Positions 17,666 through 27,024 of a DNA stretch of 64,000 nucleotides are shown here, in pieces. The notes under the pieces are model-generated. The model did no database searches. It was not told the DNA's origin and worked only from the letters and a program-made list of their open reading frames with translations. The stretch covers positions 47,139 through 111,138 of the forward strand of contig JAQEDR010000004.1 of the NCBI GenBank assembly GCA_027669155.1, written 5' to 3'. The position numbers and the translations under genes were made by a program. The stretch is from Peptoniphilaceae bacterium AM52-5BH (GTDB lineage: Bacteria; Bacillota; Clostridia; Tissierellales; Peptoniphilaceae). Numbering within the stretch: position 1 is the stretch's first letter; each line of letters begins with the position of its first letter.

Positions 17666-18520
17666 CTACTTTTCCAAACTTTTGGATAGGATCTTCTCCA
17701 TTGATAGGTCTACTGATGACCTATACATATTACCAAACTTGTGGAGGTGGACCATAAGTAGGTAAAGTCTATAGAACTCAAGCCTTATAGCCCTTTCAGA
17801 ATCTTTTCCTATATCTTTTAGATAGGTCCTATAGAAATTATCATCAAAGCCAGAAAACACAGTGCTTACGCCTATATCAAACTCCCAATCTCCATATAGG
17901 GGTGCTGGATCGAATATATAGGCCTTGCCATCTACAGAAAACATGGCGTTTCCTGGCCACAAGTCTCCATGCAGAAGGACCGGCTCGCTTTCACGTCTTT
18001 TTAGATAGACATCAATCACTTTCCTAACATTTTCGTAAGTAGCTAGGTCTTCACTTGACCATATTTTTCCTTCGATTAGCTTATCTTTGAGCTTATCCAT
18101 CCTTTCTTCTAAAAAGACTTCCCTCCAAGTATCCTTAAAGGCATTGGAAAAGGAAATGGAAGATCCACGGTAGGCAAAGTCAAAGCCGAATTTCCCATTG
18201 GGGCTTGCTATTTGGTGAACTTTCTTAAGCTCCCTAGCAAGATCTCCTTGGTCAAGCCATCTTCCCTCTTCTATATAATCTAGGAGAAGATAGGCCCCAT
18301 CATCACTTACTCCACTATCCAATACCCTTGGAGCATTCACTCCGTTTTCTTCAAATAGCTTAAGGCCCGCTATTTCTGCCTGGAAGAAATTATTATCTCT
18401 TCCCCTTTGCAGAAGAAGGAAATATGGGCCCTTGTCTGTGTAGACCTTAAATGCCTCGTTTACATCTCCTCCTCTTACGCTTCTTATATCATAAGCTCCA
18501 TCTATATTTAAATCTATCAC
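17666..18520 (-). CDS. Fructosamine kinase / ketosamine-3-kinase family protein
   Basis: A 284-residue protein of the fructosamine-kinase family (APH-like fold). HGDLWPGNAMF is the catalytic-loop signature with the Brenner-type aspartate. IFDPAPLYGDWEFDIG supplies the metal-binding aspartate. The family phosphorylates sugar-derived lysine adducts for repair or use; the substrate here is unknown. I chose the GTG at 18520, with AGGTG before it and VIDLNIDGAY after it, because a longer reading frame would run into the terminator of marR. Confidence 0.8.
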   Translation of the reverse strand: MIDLNIDGAYDIRSVRGGDVNEAFKVYTDKGPYFLLLQRGRDNNFFQAEIAGLKLFEENGVNAPRVLDSGVSDDGAYLLLDYIEEGRWLDQGDLARELKKVHQIASPNGKFGFDFAYRGSSISFSNAFKDTWREVFLEERMDKLKDKLIEGKIWSSEDLATYENVRKVIDVYLKRRESEPVLLHGDLWPGNAMFSVDGKAYIFDPAPLYGDWEFDIGVSTVFSGFDDNFYRTYLKDIGKDSERAIRLEFYRLYLLMVHLHKFGNMYRSSVDLSMEKILSKSLEK

Positions 18521-18551
18521 ATTATCACCTCTTATAACTTTTACCCAAAAT

Positions 18552-18583
18552 AAAAAAGCCACACCAGCATAGCTGATATGACC
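18552..18583 (-). terminator. Terminator of the MarR gene
   Basis: A 12-bp stem with several G-T pairs (GGTCATATCAGC with GCTGGTGTGGCT on the minus strand, loop TAT) followed by six T. It separates marR from the kinase-like gene downstream. Confidence 0.82.
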
Positions 18584-18586
18584 ATC

Positions 18587-19042
18587 TTATTCAAATGATT
18601 TAATTTTACGATCTTGCCAGTCTAAAGTAGATTCAACCATCTGATCTAAGACTTTTTGATAGATCTCTAGATCCTTCTCATCAATCTTACTTGTAGCTTC
18701 ATTAACGTATTCTTCCGTTACTTTAGATATGTTTTCGTATTTTTCCTCGCCTTTTTTCGAAAGACTTATAGCTTTTCTTCTCATATCTTCTTCGTCAAGT
18801 TTACGTTCAATTAGGCCATCTCTTTCCATCCTATCTAAAAGTCCTGTCATAGTAGACTCTCTGATGCTCATTTTCTTGGCCAAATCTTTTTGGTTAATTG
18901 CCTTAGCCAAGTCTATGTAGTACAAAGCAACACACTGACTTCTAGTAAGTCCGTATTTTAAAACGACATTGTTAAAGGCATCGTTCATAGCCTTAGCAGC
19001 TGTTGCTGTAGCAATGGGCAAGTACTCCTCAAATCTTAGCAT
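18587..19042 (-). CDS. MarR-family transcriptional regulator
   Basis: A 151-residue winged-helix regulator. YGLTRSQCVALYYID leads into the HTH (INQKDLAKKMSIRESTMTGLLDRMERDGLIER), and the wing carries LDEEDMRRKAISLSKKG. MarR proteins act as dimers, mostly as ligand-released repressors. The ATG at 19042 follows GGAAGGAGA at good spacing. A perfect palindrome just upstream (19059-19080) is a likely autoregulatory operator. What it controls besides itself is not visible. Confidence 0.88.
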   Translation of the reverse strand: MLRFEEYLPIATATAAKAMNDAFNNVVLKYGLTRSQCVALYYIDLAKAINQKDLAKKMSIRESTMTGLLDRMERDGLIERKLDEEDMRRKAISLSKKGEEKYENISKVTEEYVNEATSKIDEKDLEIYQKVLDQMVESTLDWQDRKIKSFE

Positions 19043-19058
19043 AATATCTCTCCTTCCA

Positions 19059-19080
19059 GATACCAAACCCCTTTGGTATC
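19059..19080. promoter_or_regulatory. Candidate MarR operator
   Basis: A perfect 9-bp inverted repeat GATACCAAA / TTTGGTATC separated by four bases, 17 nt upstream of the marR start and overlapping the leader. Size, symmetry and place fit an autoregulatory MarR site. It could also be a leader hairpin, but no T-run follows. Confidence 0.6.
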
Positions 19081-19167
19081 ATTTCAATTAGGGCATGAAA
19101 ATCCCTGCTCATCATTATATCTATGAATAAGACTTCTGTAAAGTTTGCTTAGGATAGTAAATAAATA

Positions 19168-19199
19168 CAAAAAGCCCAAATATATACATTTAGGCTTTG
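19168..19199 (-). terminator. Terminator of the potABCD-capA operon
   Basis: AAGCCTAAAT pairs with ATTTGGGCTT on the minus strand and is followed by five T, 20 nt after the CapA stop. Confidence 0.82.
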
Positions 19200-19219
19200 A
19201 TTTGTAAAATTTACTAAGT

Positions 19220-20479
19220 CTAGTTTTCTATTTCCCTATACAAGGTCTCAATATTCATATCATTACCAAGTCTTATGAGTTCTTGGGTTCCGTAATCTAG
19301 GGAATTCATCAAATCATCATCTTCTAGATATCTTGTAGCAACATAGGTCTTATCCAGATATCCATATTCGTCATATGACCTATCTACTATAGTCGAATGA
19401 GACTTAAAGGATTTGATACTGGCCTTCTCGCCTGGTTTTTTTTCAATATTACACTCGACAAGGACTCCCTGCTCAACCCTGTAGTCTCCCTCGAAGGCCT
19501 CTGCCTTTTGGTTAGAGAGTAGATTTCCTAATGAATAATAGATCAACCCCGTCCTACCGTCTTTGCTCTCATAGACTTCTTTGGGTTGGATTACGTGAGG
19601 GTGATTTCCTATAACTAGGTCCGCTCCCCAGTCAACCATATCGTGGGCTAGTTTTATTTGATCTTCTCTTGGATAGGATGAATACTCATCTCCCCAGTGA
19701 GGATATACCACAATAAGGTCTACCTCTTTCTTCTTAAGTTCTTCTATATCAGTCTTTACTTGGCGAGGAGTTAGGGTGTTTACCATTTCTTCTTTCTCTT
19801 TGCTGTCTAGGAGATAGTCGTTGCCATTTAGGATTTCAGTATAGGAAAGGACTCCTATCTTTATTCCATTTACTTCTTTTATAACATAAGGTCTGTAGGA
19901 AGACTCACTTGTTCCGACATAGTCTATGCCATGTTTTTTGATAGCTTGGATCGTGCTAGTTAGTCCCTCAACTCCTGTATCGAGACAATGGTTGTTGGCC
20001 GTTGTCATAAGATCTACTCCACTATTTTTAATAGCCTCATAGATATTTTCGTTAGAGTTAAACAAAGGATAGCCCGATACTTCGTAGTCTCCATTTACAC
20101 TAAATTCGTTATTTAGCATGAAGAAATCATAGTCTTTGGCAAAATCCTTGATATCCTCAAAGGATCTTGAGTAATCATAGTCTCCTTCGCCGTAGTTTAG
20201 GGCGTAGTCATTAATTGGCATATGAGGAATTATGTCCCCACCAAAGAGGAGCCTAGCTGTCTTTGTTTCTTCCTTTTTCTCTTCTTCTTTCTTTTTATTC
20301 TTTTCAATATAGGCATCTATTTCTGGATACCTCTTATTTCTTACATCATCCTTCTTAATCCTTCTTTCAAAGTCCTTCTTGTTTAGGGTATCATTCTTAG
20401 AGCTGTCTTTCATATTACAAGCTACAAGACTTGTTATTATAAGAAAGATTAGGGAAAATATTCTTAATTTCTTTTTCAT
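19220..20479 (-). CDS. CapA-family (poly-gamma-glutamate synthesis type) lipoprotein
   Basis: A 419-residue protein with a lipoprotein signal (KKKLRIFSLIFLIITSLVAC, lipobox LVAC with Cys21). A charged linker follows, then a CapA/PGA_cap metallophosphoesterase-like domain: LLFGGDIIPH near residue 85, TANNHCLDTG, YPHWGDEYSS, and GNHPHVIQP. Family members are tied to poly-gamma-glutamate capsules, but no capB/capC is seen here and CapA homologues also occur alone. It starts only 4 nt after potD with its ribosome binding site inside potD, so it belongs to the pot operon. Confidence 0.85.
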   Translation of the reverse strand: MKKKLRIFSLIFLIITSLVACNMKDSSKNDTLNKKDFERRIKKDDVRNKRYPEIDAYIEKNKKKEEEKKEETKTARLLFGGDIIPHMPINDYALNYGEGDYDYSRSFEDIKDFAKDYDFFMLNNEFSVNGDYEVSGYPLFNSNENIYEAIKNSGVDLMTTANNHCLDTGVEGLTSTIQAIKKHGIDYVGTSESSYRPYVIKEVNGIKIGVLSYTEILNGNDYLLDSKEKEEMVNTLTPRQVKTDIEELKKKEVDLIVVYPHWGDEYSSYPREDQIKLAHDMVDWGADLVIGNHPHVIQPKEVYESKDGRTGLIYYSLGNLLSNQKAEAFEGDYRVEQGVLVECNIEKKPGEKASIKSFKSHSTIVDRSYDEYGYLDKTYVATRYLEDDDLMNSLDYGTQELIRLGNDMNIETLYREIEN

Positions 20480-20483
20480 CTTT

Positions 20484-21563
20484 TCACTCCGCCTGTGGTG
20501 AAATCTTAAGGTCTAGGAAAAGGTCATTATATAAAATAGTGCTTTCCTTATCTAGGGCCTTGAAGACTTCTAGCTTATTTATAATTTCATCGTCTGGATA
20601 AAGGGTCTTATCGCATCGAGCCTCAGGATCTATCAAATCCATGGCCTTCTTGTTTGGGGTCGCATACCAAATATAGTCTGCATTTTGGGCAGCATTTTCT
20701 GGCTCTAGCATGAAGTTGATAAAGGCATAGGCAGCCTCTTTGTTCTTGCTAGTTTTAGGAATAACCATATTATCAAACCAAATATTAGATCCTTCCTTTG
20801 GTATGACATAGGAAAGATTATCATTTGATTCGATGGCATTTGAGGCATCTCCTGAAAATGTAATGCCGACATTTGCCTCTTCTAGGGCCATATACATCCT
20901 TATCTCATCAGCAAGTATGGCCTTGACATTTCCCATAAGGCCTATTAGCTCATCTCTAACTTCTCTAAGCTTAGCTGGATCCTCTGTATTTAGACTTAAG
21001 TTATTTGCAAGTAGTCCTATCCCCAAAGTCTCACGAGCTCCATCGAAGCTAAGGATTTCTCCCTTAAACTTTGGATCCCACAAGTTTTTCCATGAATCAA
21101 AGTCAGCTTCCTGGTATTTTTTAGTATTATACAAAATACCAAAGGTTCCCCAAAGATAAGGAATAGAATATTCATTTCCCGGATCATATTCCCTATCTAG
21201 AAATCTCTCGTCGATATTAGAAAGGCCATCGATTTTCGAGTGATCTAGCTTTTCTATAAGCCCCTGATCTCTCATCATCTCAACTGCATATTCGCTAGGA
21301 ATACATATATCAAAGTCGGTTGATTCTTGTTTAATCTTGGTAATCATCGCCTCATTTGAATCGAAAGTTTCCATCACTACATTAAAGCCAGTTTCTTGCT
21401 CAAACTTATCCAAAAGTTCAGGATCTATATAATCTCCCCAATTGTATAAGTAAAAGGTATTCGCCCCTGTCGTTTCCTTTCCTCCGATAAGAATCGACTT
21501 AAGACCTAGAAGGAGGAAAATTCCCACAATACAAGCTAGGAAAAATTTGTATACCTTATTCAT
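20484..21563 (-). CDS. potD: Spermidine/putrescine ABC transporter substrate-binding protein
   Basis: A 359-residue solute-binding protein. A hydrophobic N-terminal helix without a clear lipobox suggests membrane anchoring. The mature part begins with FYLYNWGDYIDPELLDKFE, the PotD/PotF signature, followed by VMETFDSNEAM and PYLWGTFGILYN. It captures polyamines outside the membrane and feeds PotBC. The ATG at 21563 follows GGAG at 8 nt and overlaps potC. Confidence 0.92.
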   Translation of the reverse strand: MNKVYKFFLACIVGIFLLLGLKSILIGGKETTGANTFYLYNWGDYIDPELLDKFEQETGFNVVMETFDSNEAMITKIKQESTDFDICIPSEYAVEMMRDQGLIEKLDHSKIDGLSNIDERFLDREYDPGNEYSIPYLWGTFGILYNTKKYQEADFDSWKNLWDPKFKGEILSFDGARETLGIGLLANNLSLNTEDPAKLREVRDELIGLMGNVKAILADEIRMYMALEEANVGITFSGDASNAIESNDNLSYVIPKEGSNIWFDNMVIPKTSKNKEAAYAFINFMLEPENAAQNADYIWYATPNKKAMDLIDPEARCDKTLYPDDEIINKLEVFKALDKESTILYNDLFLDLKISPQAE

Positions 21564-22365
21564 CAACTTTTCTCCTTTCCATAATCTTCATCTCTCTTTG
21601 GCTAATAAAATAATAAATCACTACCAATAAGAGAGATGCCAGAAACATCAAGGTCGATAGGGCATTTATCTCAAGAGAAATCCCCGTTCTAACTCTGGAG
21701 TAAATTTCAACAGAAAGGGTCGTAAATCCAGATCCTGTTACGAAAAATGTAACCGCAAAGTCATCCAAGGAGTAGGTCAAGGCCATAAAAAATCCTGTCA
21801 AAACTCCACTTGTGATATTTGGTAGGATGATTTTATTAAGTATTGTTATATCACTTGCACCCAAATCTTCTGCCGCAAGAATCATGGAAGGATTTAGGCT
21901 ATAAAGCCTTGGCAAAACCATTAGTACTACTATAGGAATCGAGAAGGCTATGTGGGAGAGTAAAACTGTCATAAAGCCCATCGGTATCTTTATAAGGAAG
22001 GTAAAAAGAACCAAAAAGCTTGCGCCCATCATAACATCTGGCATAACCATAAGGACTGAGTTAAAGTTTAGGACTCTCTTTCTAATCCTTTCACTTCTTA
22101 GATAATAGATCGCTATAGCCCCACAAGTTCCAATAATCGTCGCTATAAGGCTTGACAAAAGCCCCAAGACTATAGTATTTATCACAATCGTCCGAAGCCT
22201 AGTATCATGGAAAACCTGCCTGTAATGGTCTAAGGAAAAACCCACGAAGGAATTCATATTGGTCCCACTATTAAAGGAATAAACTATGAGATAGGCTATC
22301 GGCAGATACAGGAGGATAAAGATAAATATTAAATATAAATTTGAAATTTTAAATTTTTTATTCAT
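21556..22365 (-). CDS. potC: Spermidine/putrescine ABC transporter permease PotC
   Basis: A 269-residue inner-membrane permease with six predicted helices and the EAA loop (AAEDLGASDITILNKIILPNI), the contact site for PotA. It overlaps potD by 8 nt and abuts potB. Confidence 0.92.
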   Translation of the reverse strand: MNKKFKISNLYLIFIFILLYLPIAYLIVYSFNSGTNMNSFVGFSLDHYRQVFHDTRLRTIVINTIVLGLLSSLIATIIGTCGAIAIYYLRSERIRKRVLNFNSVLMVMPDVMMGASFLVLFTFLIKIPMGFMTVLLSHIAFSIPIVVLMVLPRLYSLNPSMILAAEDLGASDITILNKIILPNITSGVLTGFFMALTYSLDDFAVTFFVTGSGFTTLSVEIYSRVRTGISLEINALSTLMFLASLLLVVIYYFISQREMKIMERRKVDE

Positions 22366-23156
22366 TAATTTTTATCCTTTCTAGTATTTAGAGCGCTCAT
22401 CACTACGAACATAAGCACGATTAGAACTAGACCGATAGTAGCTCCCATGCCCCAGTTTTGAGTAACCAGATAGTGCTCCTCAACAGCAGTTCCAAGGGTT
22501 ATGATCTTATTTCCTCCTATGATTCTCGTAATTAGAAAGAGGGATAGGGAGGGAATAAATACGGCCTGACTTCCTGCTATAACTCCATCCATAGAAAGAG
22601 GTAGGATAATTTTTCTAAAAGTTTGCCATCGGCTTGCCCCCAAGTCCTCGCTTGCTATTAGATACTCGTTTGGAATCGAATCAAGGGCCCTAAAGATTGG
22701 AAGTATCATAAAGGGAAGCTCCACATAAGATGCTACTAGGACGAATGCTGGATTGGTAAACAAAAGCCCCTCACTTACTAGGGAAAAAACTCGAGCAAGG
22801 GGGCCATTTTTGCTCAAAAGCCCTATAAAGGCATAGGCCTTTAACAAGAGATTAATCCAAGTCGGAAGAGTAACCAAAAGGAGAAAGAACTCCTTGTTTC
22901 TTGAATTAGTCAGAAAATAGGCAAAGGGATAGGCCAAAATCAGTGTCGTTATCGTTATCAAAAATGCCGTCAAGAATGAATTTAGGGTCATTTTGATATA
23001 ATTTCCAGAAGAAAAGTAGGAAATATAATTGTCAAAAGTAAAGTTGCCATAAATATCAAAGAAAGATTGATACAAGAGCATGGCAATAGGTGCGATTATA
23101 AAAAGTACGATCCACAAATAATATAGGCTTGATAGGGCTCTGTATTTTTTATTCAT
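22365..23156 (-). CDS. potB: Spermidine/putrescine ABC transporter permease PotB
   Basis: A 263-residue permease with six helices and the EAA loop ([21 protein letters not shown]). It pairs with PotC. I prefer the ATG at 23156 over the one 6 nt upstream because GGAG is then 6 nt away. The start lies inside the last codons of potA. Confidence 0.9.
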   Translation of the reverse strand: MNKKYRALSSLYYLWIVLFIIAPIAMLLYQSFFDIYGNFTFDNYISYFSSGNYIKMTLNSFLTAFLITITTLILAYPFAYFLTNSRNKEFFLLLVTLPTWINLLLKAYAFIGLLSKNGPLARVFSLVSEGLLFTNPAFVLVASYVELPFMILPIFRALDSIPNEYLIASEDLGASRWQTFRKIILPLSMDGVIAGSQAVFIPSLSLFLITRIIGGNKIITLGTAVEEHYLVTQNWGMGATIGLVLIVLMFVVMSALNTRKDKN

Positions 23157-24261
23157 CGTCATCTCCTATGGCATATTTCTCGATTCTCTTATCGAAGTCA
23201 TCTTCTGATTCGTTAAATCTCATTACATGGATATCGCTAGGATCTATGGAAATCCCAACAACATCACCTTCTTCAAATCTCTTGGTAGTATGGATCTTCC
23301 ACCTAAAGTCATCTTCGTCAAAGCAAATTAGTTCATTGAAGACTCCTCTAAACAAGACATTATCAACGTTCATCTTAATATCTGCATTCTCATCTTTTGA
23401 GACATTGATATCCTCAGGTCTTATAACTACTTCTACCTTCTCTCCCTTAGGAATTCCTGCATCCTCGCAGGCAAATTCTTTATTGGAAAACTCTACCAAA
23501 TAGTCATCTTTCATCACGGCACTTAGGATATTGCTCTCTCCGATAAATTCCGCAACATACCTGTTGATTGGCTCATCGTATATATCTGTAGGCGAACCTG
23601 ATTGGACAATCTCTCCCTTATCCATTACGAAAATCTCATCTGATAGGGCTAGGGCCTCTTCCTGATCGTGAGTTACAAAGACAAAGGTAATCCCAAGCTC
23701 CCACTGGATATTTGATAGGAGGACCTGCATGGATTTTCTTAGCTTCATGTCAAGGGCTGATAAAGGCTCATCTAAGAGCAAAACATCCGGTCGATTTACT
23801 ATAGCACGAGCTATAGCAACTCTCTGTCTTTGCCCTCCCGACATCTGAGAGATTTTTCTTTTCTCAAAGCCCGAAAGATTAACCATATCGAGGGCCTTTT
23901 TGACCTCTTCTTTGATTAGCTTCTTATCCATCTTCTTGATATTTAGGCCGAAGGCGACATTATCGTAGACATTCATATGAGGAAAGAGAGAATAATTTTG
24001 GAAAACTGTGTTTACCTTTCTCTTATTGGCCGGAGTATCACTTACGTCTTCTCCATTTATAAATACATCCCCACTAGTTTGCTCGACAAAGCCTGCTATT
24101 ATATTTAGTATTGTAGTTTTCCCACAACCTGATGGGCCCAAAAGCGTATAAAACTTCCCCTTTTCAAGCGTTAGATCTACCGTTTTTAATACTAATTCAT
24201 CGTCATAAGACTTGGTGACATTTCTTAAAACGACGCTTTTATTAGAAAAATTATTTTCCAT
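23149..24261 (-). CDS. potA: Spermidine/putrescine ABC transporter ATPase PotA
   Basis: A 370-residue ABC ATPase. Walker A is GPSGCGKTT, the signature is [15 protein letters not shown], Walker B is [12 protein letters not shown], the switch is THDQEEA, and a C-terminal TOBE domain starts at about 240. It energises polyamine uptake and is the first gene of potABCD-capA. An extended -10 (TGGTATACT, minus strand, 24295-24303) lies 33 nt upstream. Confidence 0.93.
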   Translation of the reverse strand: MENNFSNKSVVLRNVTKSYDDELVLKTVDLTLEKGKFYTLLGPSGCGKTTILNIIAGFVEQTSGDVFINGEDVSDTPANKRKVNTVFQNYSLFPHMNVYDNVAFGLNIKKMDKKLIKEEVKKALDMVNLSGFEKRKISQMSGGQRQRVAIARAIVNRPDVLLLDEPLSALDMKLRKSMQVLLSNIQWELGITFVFVTHDQEEALALSDEIFVMDKGEIVQSGSPTDIYDEPINRYVAEFIGESNILSAVMKDDYLVEFSNKEFACEDAGIPKGEKVEVVIRPEDINVSKDENADIKMNVDNVLFRGVFNELICFDEDDFRWKIHTTKRFEEGDVVGISIDPSDIHVMRFNESEDDFDKRIEKYAIGDDDE

Positions 24262-24294
24262 CTTCCCTCCTACTTTCTTCTTATCTTATAGAAA

Positions 24295-24303
24295 AGTATA
24301 CCA
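24295..24303 (-). promoter_or_regulatory. Extended -10 promoter candidate of potABCD-capA
   Basis: TGGTATACT on the minus strand fits TGnTATAAT with one mismatch. The -35 region is poor. Confidence 0.4.
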
Positions 24304-24411
24304 TAAAATCATAATCTTTTAATATATTTATTAATTATTTTTACAAGAAGTGTAAATAAGCTCTCATAAATAATTTTACTATTAGCAATTTTAACTTATG
24401 AAAACTTTTTC

Positions 24412-24440
24412 TTGACCAGAAATTTGCAATATACTATAAT
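24412..24440 (+). promoter_or_regulatory. Strong sigma-A promoter of the transporter-cyuA operon
   Basis: TTGACC, 17-bp spacer and TATAAT, 33 nt before the transporter ATG, which is preceded by TTAGGAGG. Confidence 0.75.
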
Positions 24441-24473
24441 TTATTTAGACATATTTTTATTTAGGAGGTCTTT

Positions 24474-25667
24474 ATGTCAGAAACAAAAGTTAAAAAATCT
24501 TTTCTAAACAGCTTGCTTTTCAAGCTCGTGATTGCTATTGCTATAGGAATTTTCCTAGGTAATATTGCAAACGAAGGTGCAATCCAGGTAATTTCTACAA
24601 TCAAAAATATTTTGAGTAATCTAATCAACTACATAGTACCAATCATAATTCTTGCCTTTATTACTCCAGCTATCGTTTCCTTAAACGAAAGTGCGGGCAA
24701 GGTTTTATCCCTCACCTTGATTATTTGCTATCTTTCATCAGTGGGAGCTGCACTTTTCTCTTTTATTGCAGGAACTGCAATTATCCCTCACCTTAACATA
24801 GTAAGTGCCACAGAAGCCGGAAAGAAGATCCCAGAGATTTTATTCCAAATGGATATTCCTTCCATCATGCCAGTAATGACTGCGCTTGTCACTGCGATTC
24901 TCTTCGGTCTTGCTGTAATTTGGACCAAATCCGAAACTTGGGCAAATCTTTTAAGAGAGTTTAACGATATGGTTCTTGAGATTGTAAATAGAGTAATCAT
25001 TAAAGTATTACCTTTCTATATAGCTACAACCTTCGCAGAACTTTCCTATGAAGGAGTAATCCTAAGCCAATTCCCAGTATTTCTCAAGGTCATAGCAATC
25101 GTAATTTTAGGACATTATATTTGGTTAGCCCTACTTTATGCTTTAGGCGGAATATTCTCTAAGACCAATCCTATGGAAGTCTTGAAATACTATCCACCAG
25201 CATATGTTACAGCCCTTGGCACTATGTCTTCAGCTGCAACACTTTCAGTTTCACTTCAATGCTCAAGAAAATCCAAGACCCTAGATCCAAAGATTAGAGA
25301 CTTCGTAGTTTCACTTTGCTCTAACACCCACCTTTGCGGATCAGTCCTAACAGAAACATTTTTCGTAATGGTAGTAAGCCAAGTCCTCTACGGCTCTCTT
25401 CCAAGTACAGGAAATATGATTCTTTTCATCCTCCTTCTTGGAATTTTTGCTATAGGAGCACCGGGAGTTCCAGGAGGAACCGTTATGGCCTCTCTTGGTC
25501 TTATAACTTCTATTCTCGGATTTGATGCAACTGGAACTGCCCTAATCCTTTCGATATTTGCCCTCCAAGATTCTTTCGGAACAGCTTGCAATATTACAGG
25601 AGATGGCGCTATCGCCCTAATGGTTACTGGTATTTTGGGTAAGGTTCCAAAGGAGGCTAGAGCCTAG
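24474..25667 (+). CDS. Dicarboxylate/amino acid:cation symporter, probable cysteine or serine importer
   Basis: A 397-residue DAACS-family (SstT/GltP-like) membrane protein with about eight helices plus two re-entrant loops. Signatures are the serine-rich SSAATLSVSLQCS segment and GAPGVPGGTVMASLG, followed by DSFGTACNITGDGAIALMV, the substrate- and Na+-binding region. It ends 2 nt before a cysteine desulfidase gene, so cysteine, or serine and threonine, is the likely cargo. This is inferred from the operon; the family also carries glutamate and aspartate. Confidence 0.85.
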   Translation: MSETKVKKSFLNSLLFKLVIAIAIGIFLGNIANEGAIQVISTIKNILSNLINYIVPIIILAFITPAIVSLNESAGKVLSLTLIICYLSSVGAALFSFIAGTAIIPHLNIVSATEAGKKIPEILFQMDIPSIMPVMTALVTAILFGLAVIWTKSETWANLLREFNDMVLEIVNRVIIKVLPFYIATTFAELSYEGVILSQFPVFLKVIAIVILGHYIWLALLYALGGIFSKTNPMEVLKYYPPAYVTALGTMSSAATLSVSLQCSRKSKTLDPKIRDFVVSLCSNTHLCGSVLTETFFVMVVSQVLYGSLPSTGNMILFILLLGIFAIGAPGVPGGTVMASLGLITSILGFDATGTALILSIFALQDSFGTACNITGDGAIALMVTGILGKVPKEARA

Positions 25668-25669
25668 TT

Positions 25670-26938
25670 ATGACTGATTTTAAAGAACTAATCAAAGAAG
25701 AACTAATCCCTGCTACAGGTTGCACCGAGCCAATAGCCATTGCCTACGCATCAGCTAAGGCAAGAGAAGTCTTAGGCTCTGACCCGGAAAAAATCACAGC
25801 AAATCTTTCTAGCAATATCATAAAAAACGCCAACTCTGTAACTGTCCCTTCCACCATGGGTAGGAAGGGGATAGATATATCAGTAGTTGCTGGTATATAT
25901 TTAGGAGACCCTAATAGGGAACTTGAAGTCCTAGCAGATGTTGACAAGACTAAGCTTGATTTCTGTGATAAGGTTATAGAAGAAGGCTTGGTAAGGGTAA
26001 ATCTCGCTAAAGACCACGAGGGACTTTTTATCCAGATCATCCTAGAAAATAAAGAGTCTACAGCAAGTGTCACTATAGCAGATAGCCATACCAATATCAT
26101 AGAAATAAAAAAGGACGGCAAGCTAATCTATCAGAAGGAAAAGGAAGAAGAAGTAAAGGAAGATATAGACTTTTCCTTCGATAAAGTTTATGATTTTGCT
26201 AAAACTTGTGATTATTCTGATATCAAGGAAATCCTCGATAGGCAAATTTCCTTCAATGAAAAAATCGCAGAAGAAGGGATTAAAAACGACTGGGGAGCTA
26301 ATATAGGAAAACTCATCCTAAATAATGACACGTCAAACTACTACGAAAAGCTCGCTGCCTTTGCTGCAGCAGGATCCGATGCTAGGATGAACGGATGCGA
26401 GCTTCCTGTTATTATAAATTCAGGATCAGGAAACCAAGGAATTACCACATCAGTTCCTGTAATCTTGTATGCCAGAGACAATGATTTCTCAGAAGATGAG
26501 CTCTACAGGGCCCTAATATTTTCCAACCTAATTGCCCTATATATCAAAAACAAAATAGGCAAGCTTTCTGCCTACTGTGGAGTAGTCTCTGCCTCTGCTG
26601 CATCCATAGCATCTATAGCTTTTCTAAACAAGGAAGATAAGAAGATTATAGAAGATACGATTACTAACGCCCTAGCTGTAAACTCGGGCATAATATGTGA
26701 CGGTGCCAAGTCCTCTTGTGCTATGAAGATCGCTTCAAGCCTTAGAAATGCGAGCCTTGCCTATATGCAGGCTAAAACAGACAATTCCTTTGAAGTAGGA
26801 GATGGCATAGTCAAAGAAAATATAGACAAAACGATTGATACAGTTGCAAGAATTGCAAAATACGGAATGAAAAAGACTGACGAAGTCGTCCTAAGCGAGA
26901 TGATAGGCAAGGACGACTATCTCAAAGACTTTGAATAA
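25670..26938 (+). CDS. L-cysteine desulfidase family protein (CyuA/YhaM, UPF0597)
   Basis: A 422-residue protein of the CyuA family, a [4Fe-4S]-dependent enzyme that degrades L-cysteine to pyruvate, ammonia and sulfide; it is distantly related to the serine dehydratase alpha chain. It has the N-terminal signature IPATGCTEPIAIAYA with C18, GSGNQGITTSVPVI in the middle, and the cluster-ligand region CGVVSASAAS...CDGAKSSCAMKI. It is coupled to the transporter (2-nt gap). The pair is probably a cysteine detoxification or energy route, as expected in an amino-acid fermenter. Confidence 0.87.
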   Translation: MTDFKELIKEELIPATGCTEPIAIAYASAKAREVLGSDPEKITANLSSNIIKNANSVTVPSTMGRKGIDISVVAGIYLGDPNRELEVLADVDKTKLDFCDKVIEEGLVRVNLAKDHEGLFIQIILENKESTASVTIADSHTNIIEIKKDGKLIYQKEKEEEVKEDIDFSFDKVYDFAKTCDYSDIKEILDRQISFNEKIAEEGIKNDWGANIGKLILNNDTSNYYEKLAAFAAAGSDARMNGCELPVIINSGSGNQGITTSVPVILYARDNDFSEDELYRALIFSNLIALYIKNKIGKLSAYCGVVSASAASIASIAFLNKEDKKIIEDTITNALAVNSGIICDGAKSSCAMKIASSLRNASLAYMQAKTDNSFEVGDGIVKENIDKTIDTVARIAKYGMKKTDEVVLSEMIGKDDYLKDFE

Positions 26939-26940
26939 AA

Positions 26941-26980
26941 CAAGCTCCTGATTAGACTATTCCAATCAGGAGCTTTATTA
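26941..26980 (+). terminator. Terminator of the transporter-cyuA operon
   Basis: AAGCTCCTGATT pairs perfectly with AATCAGGAGCTT around a 10-nt loop and is followed by a short T-rich run. Confidence 0.85.
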
Positions 26981-27024
26981 TAACTTTATCTTTTATATAT
27001 TTTATTATACTTCAATATTATTAT

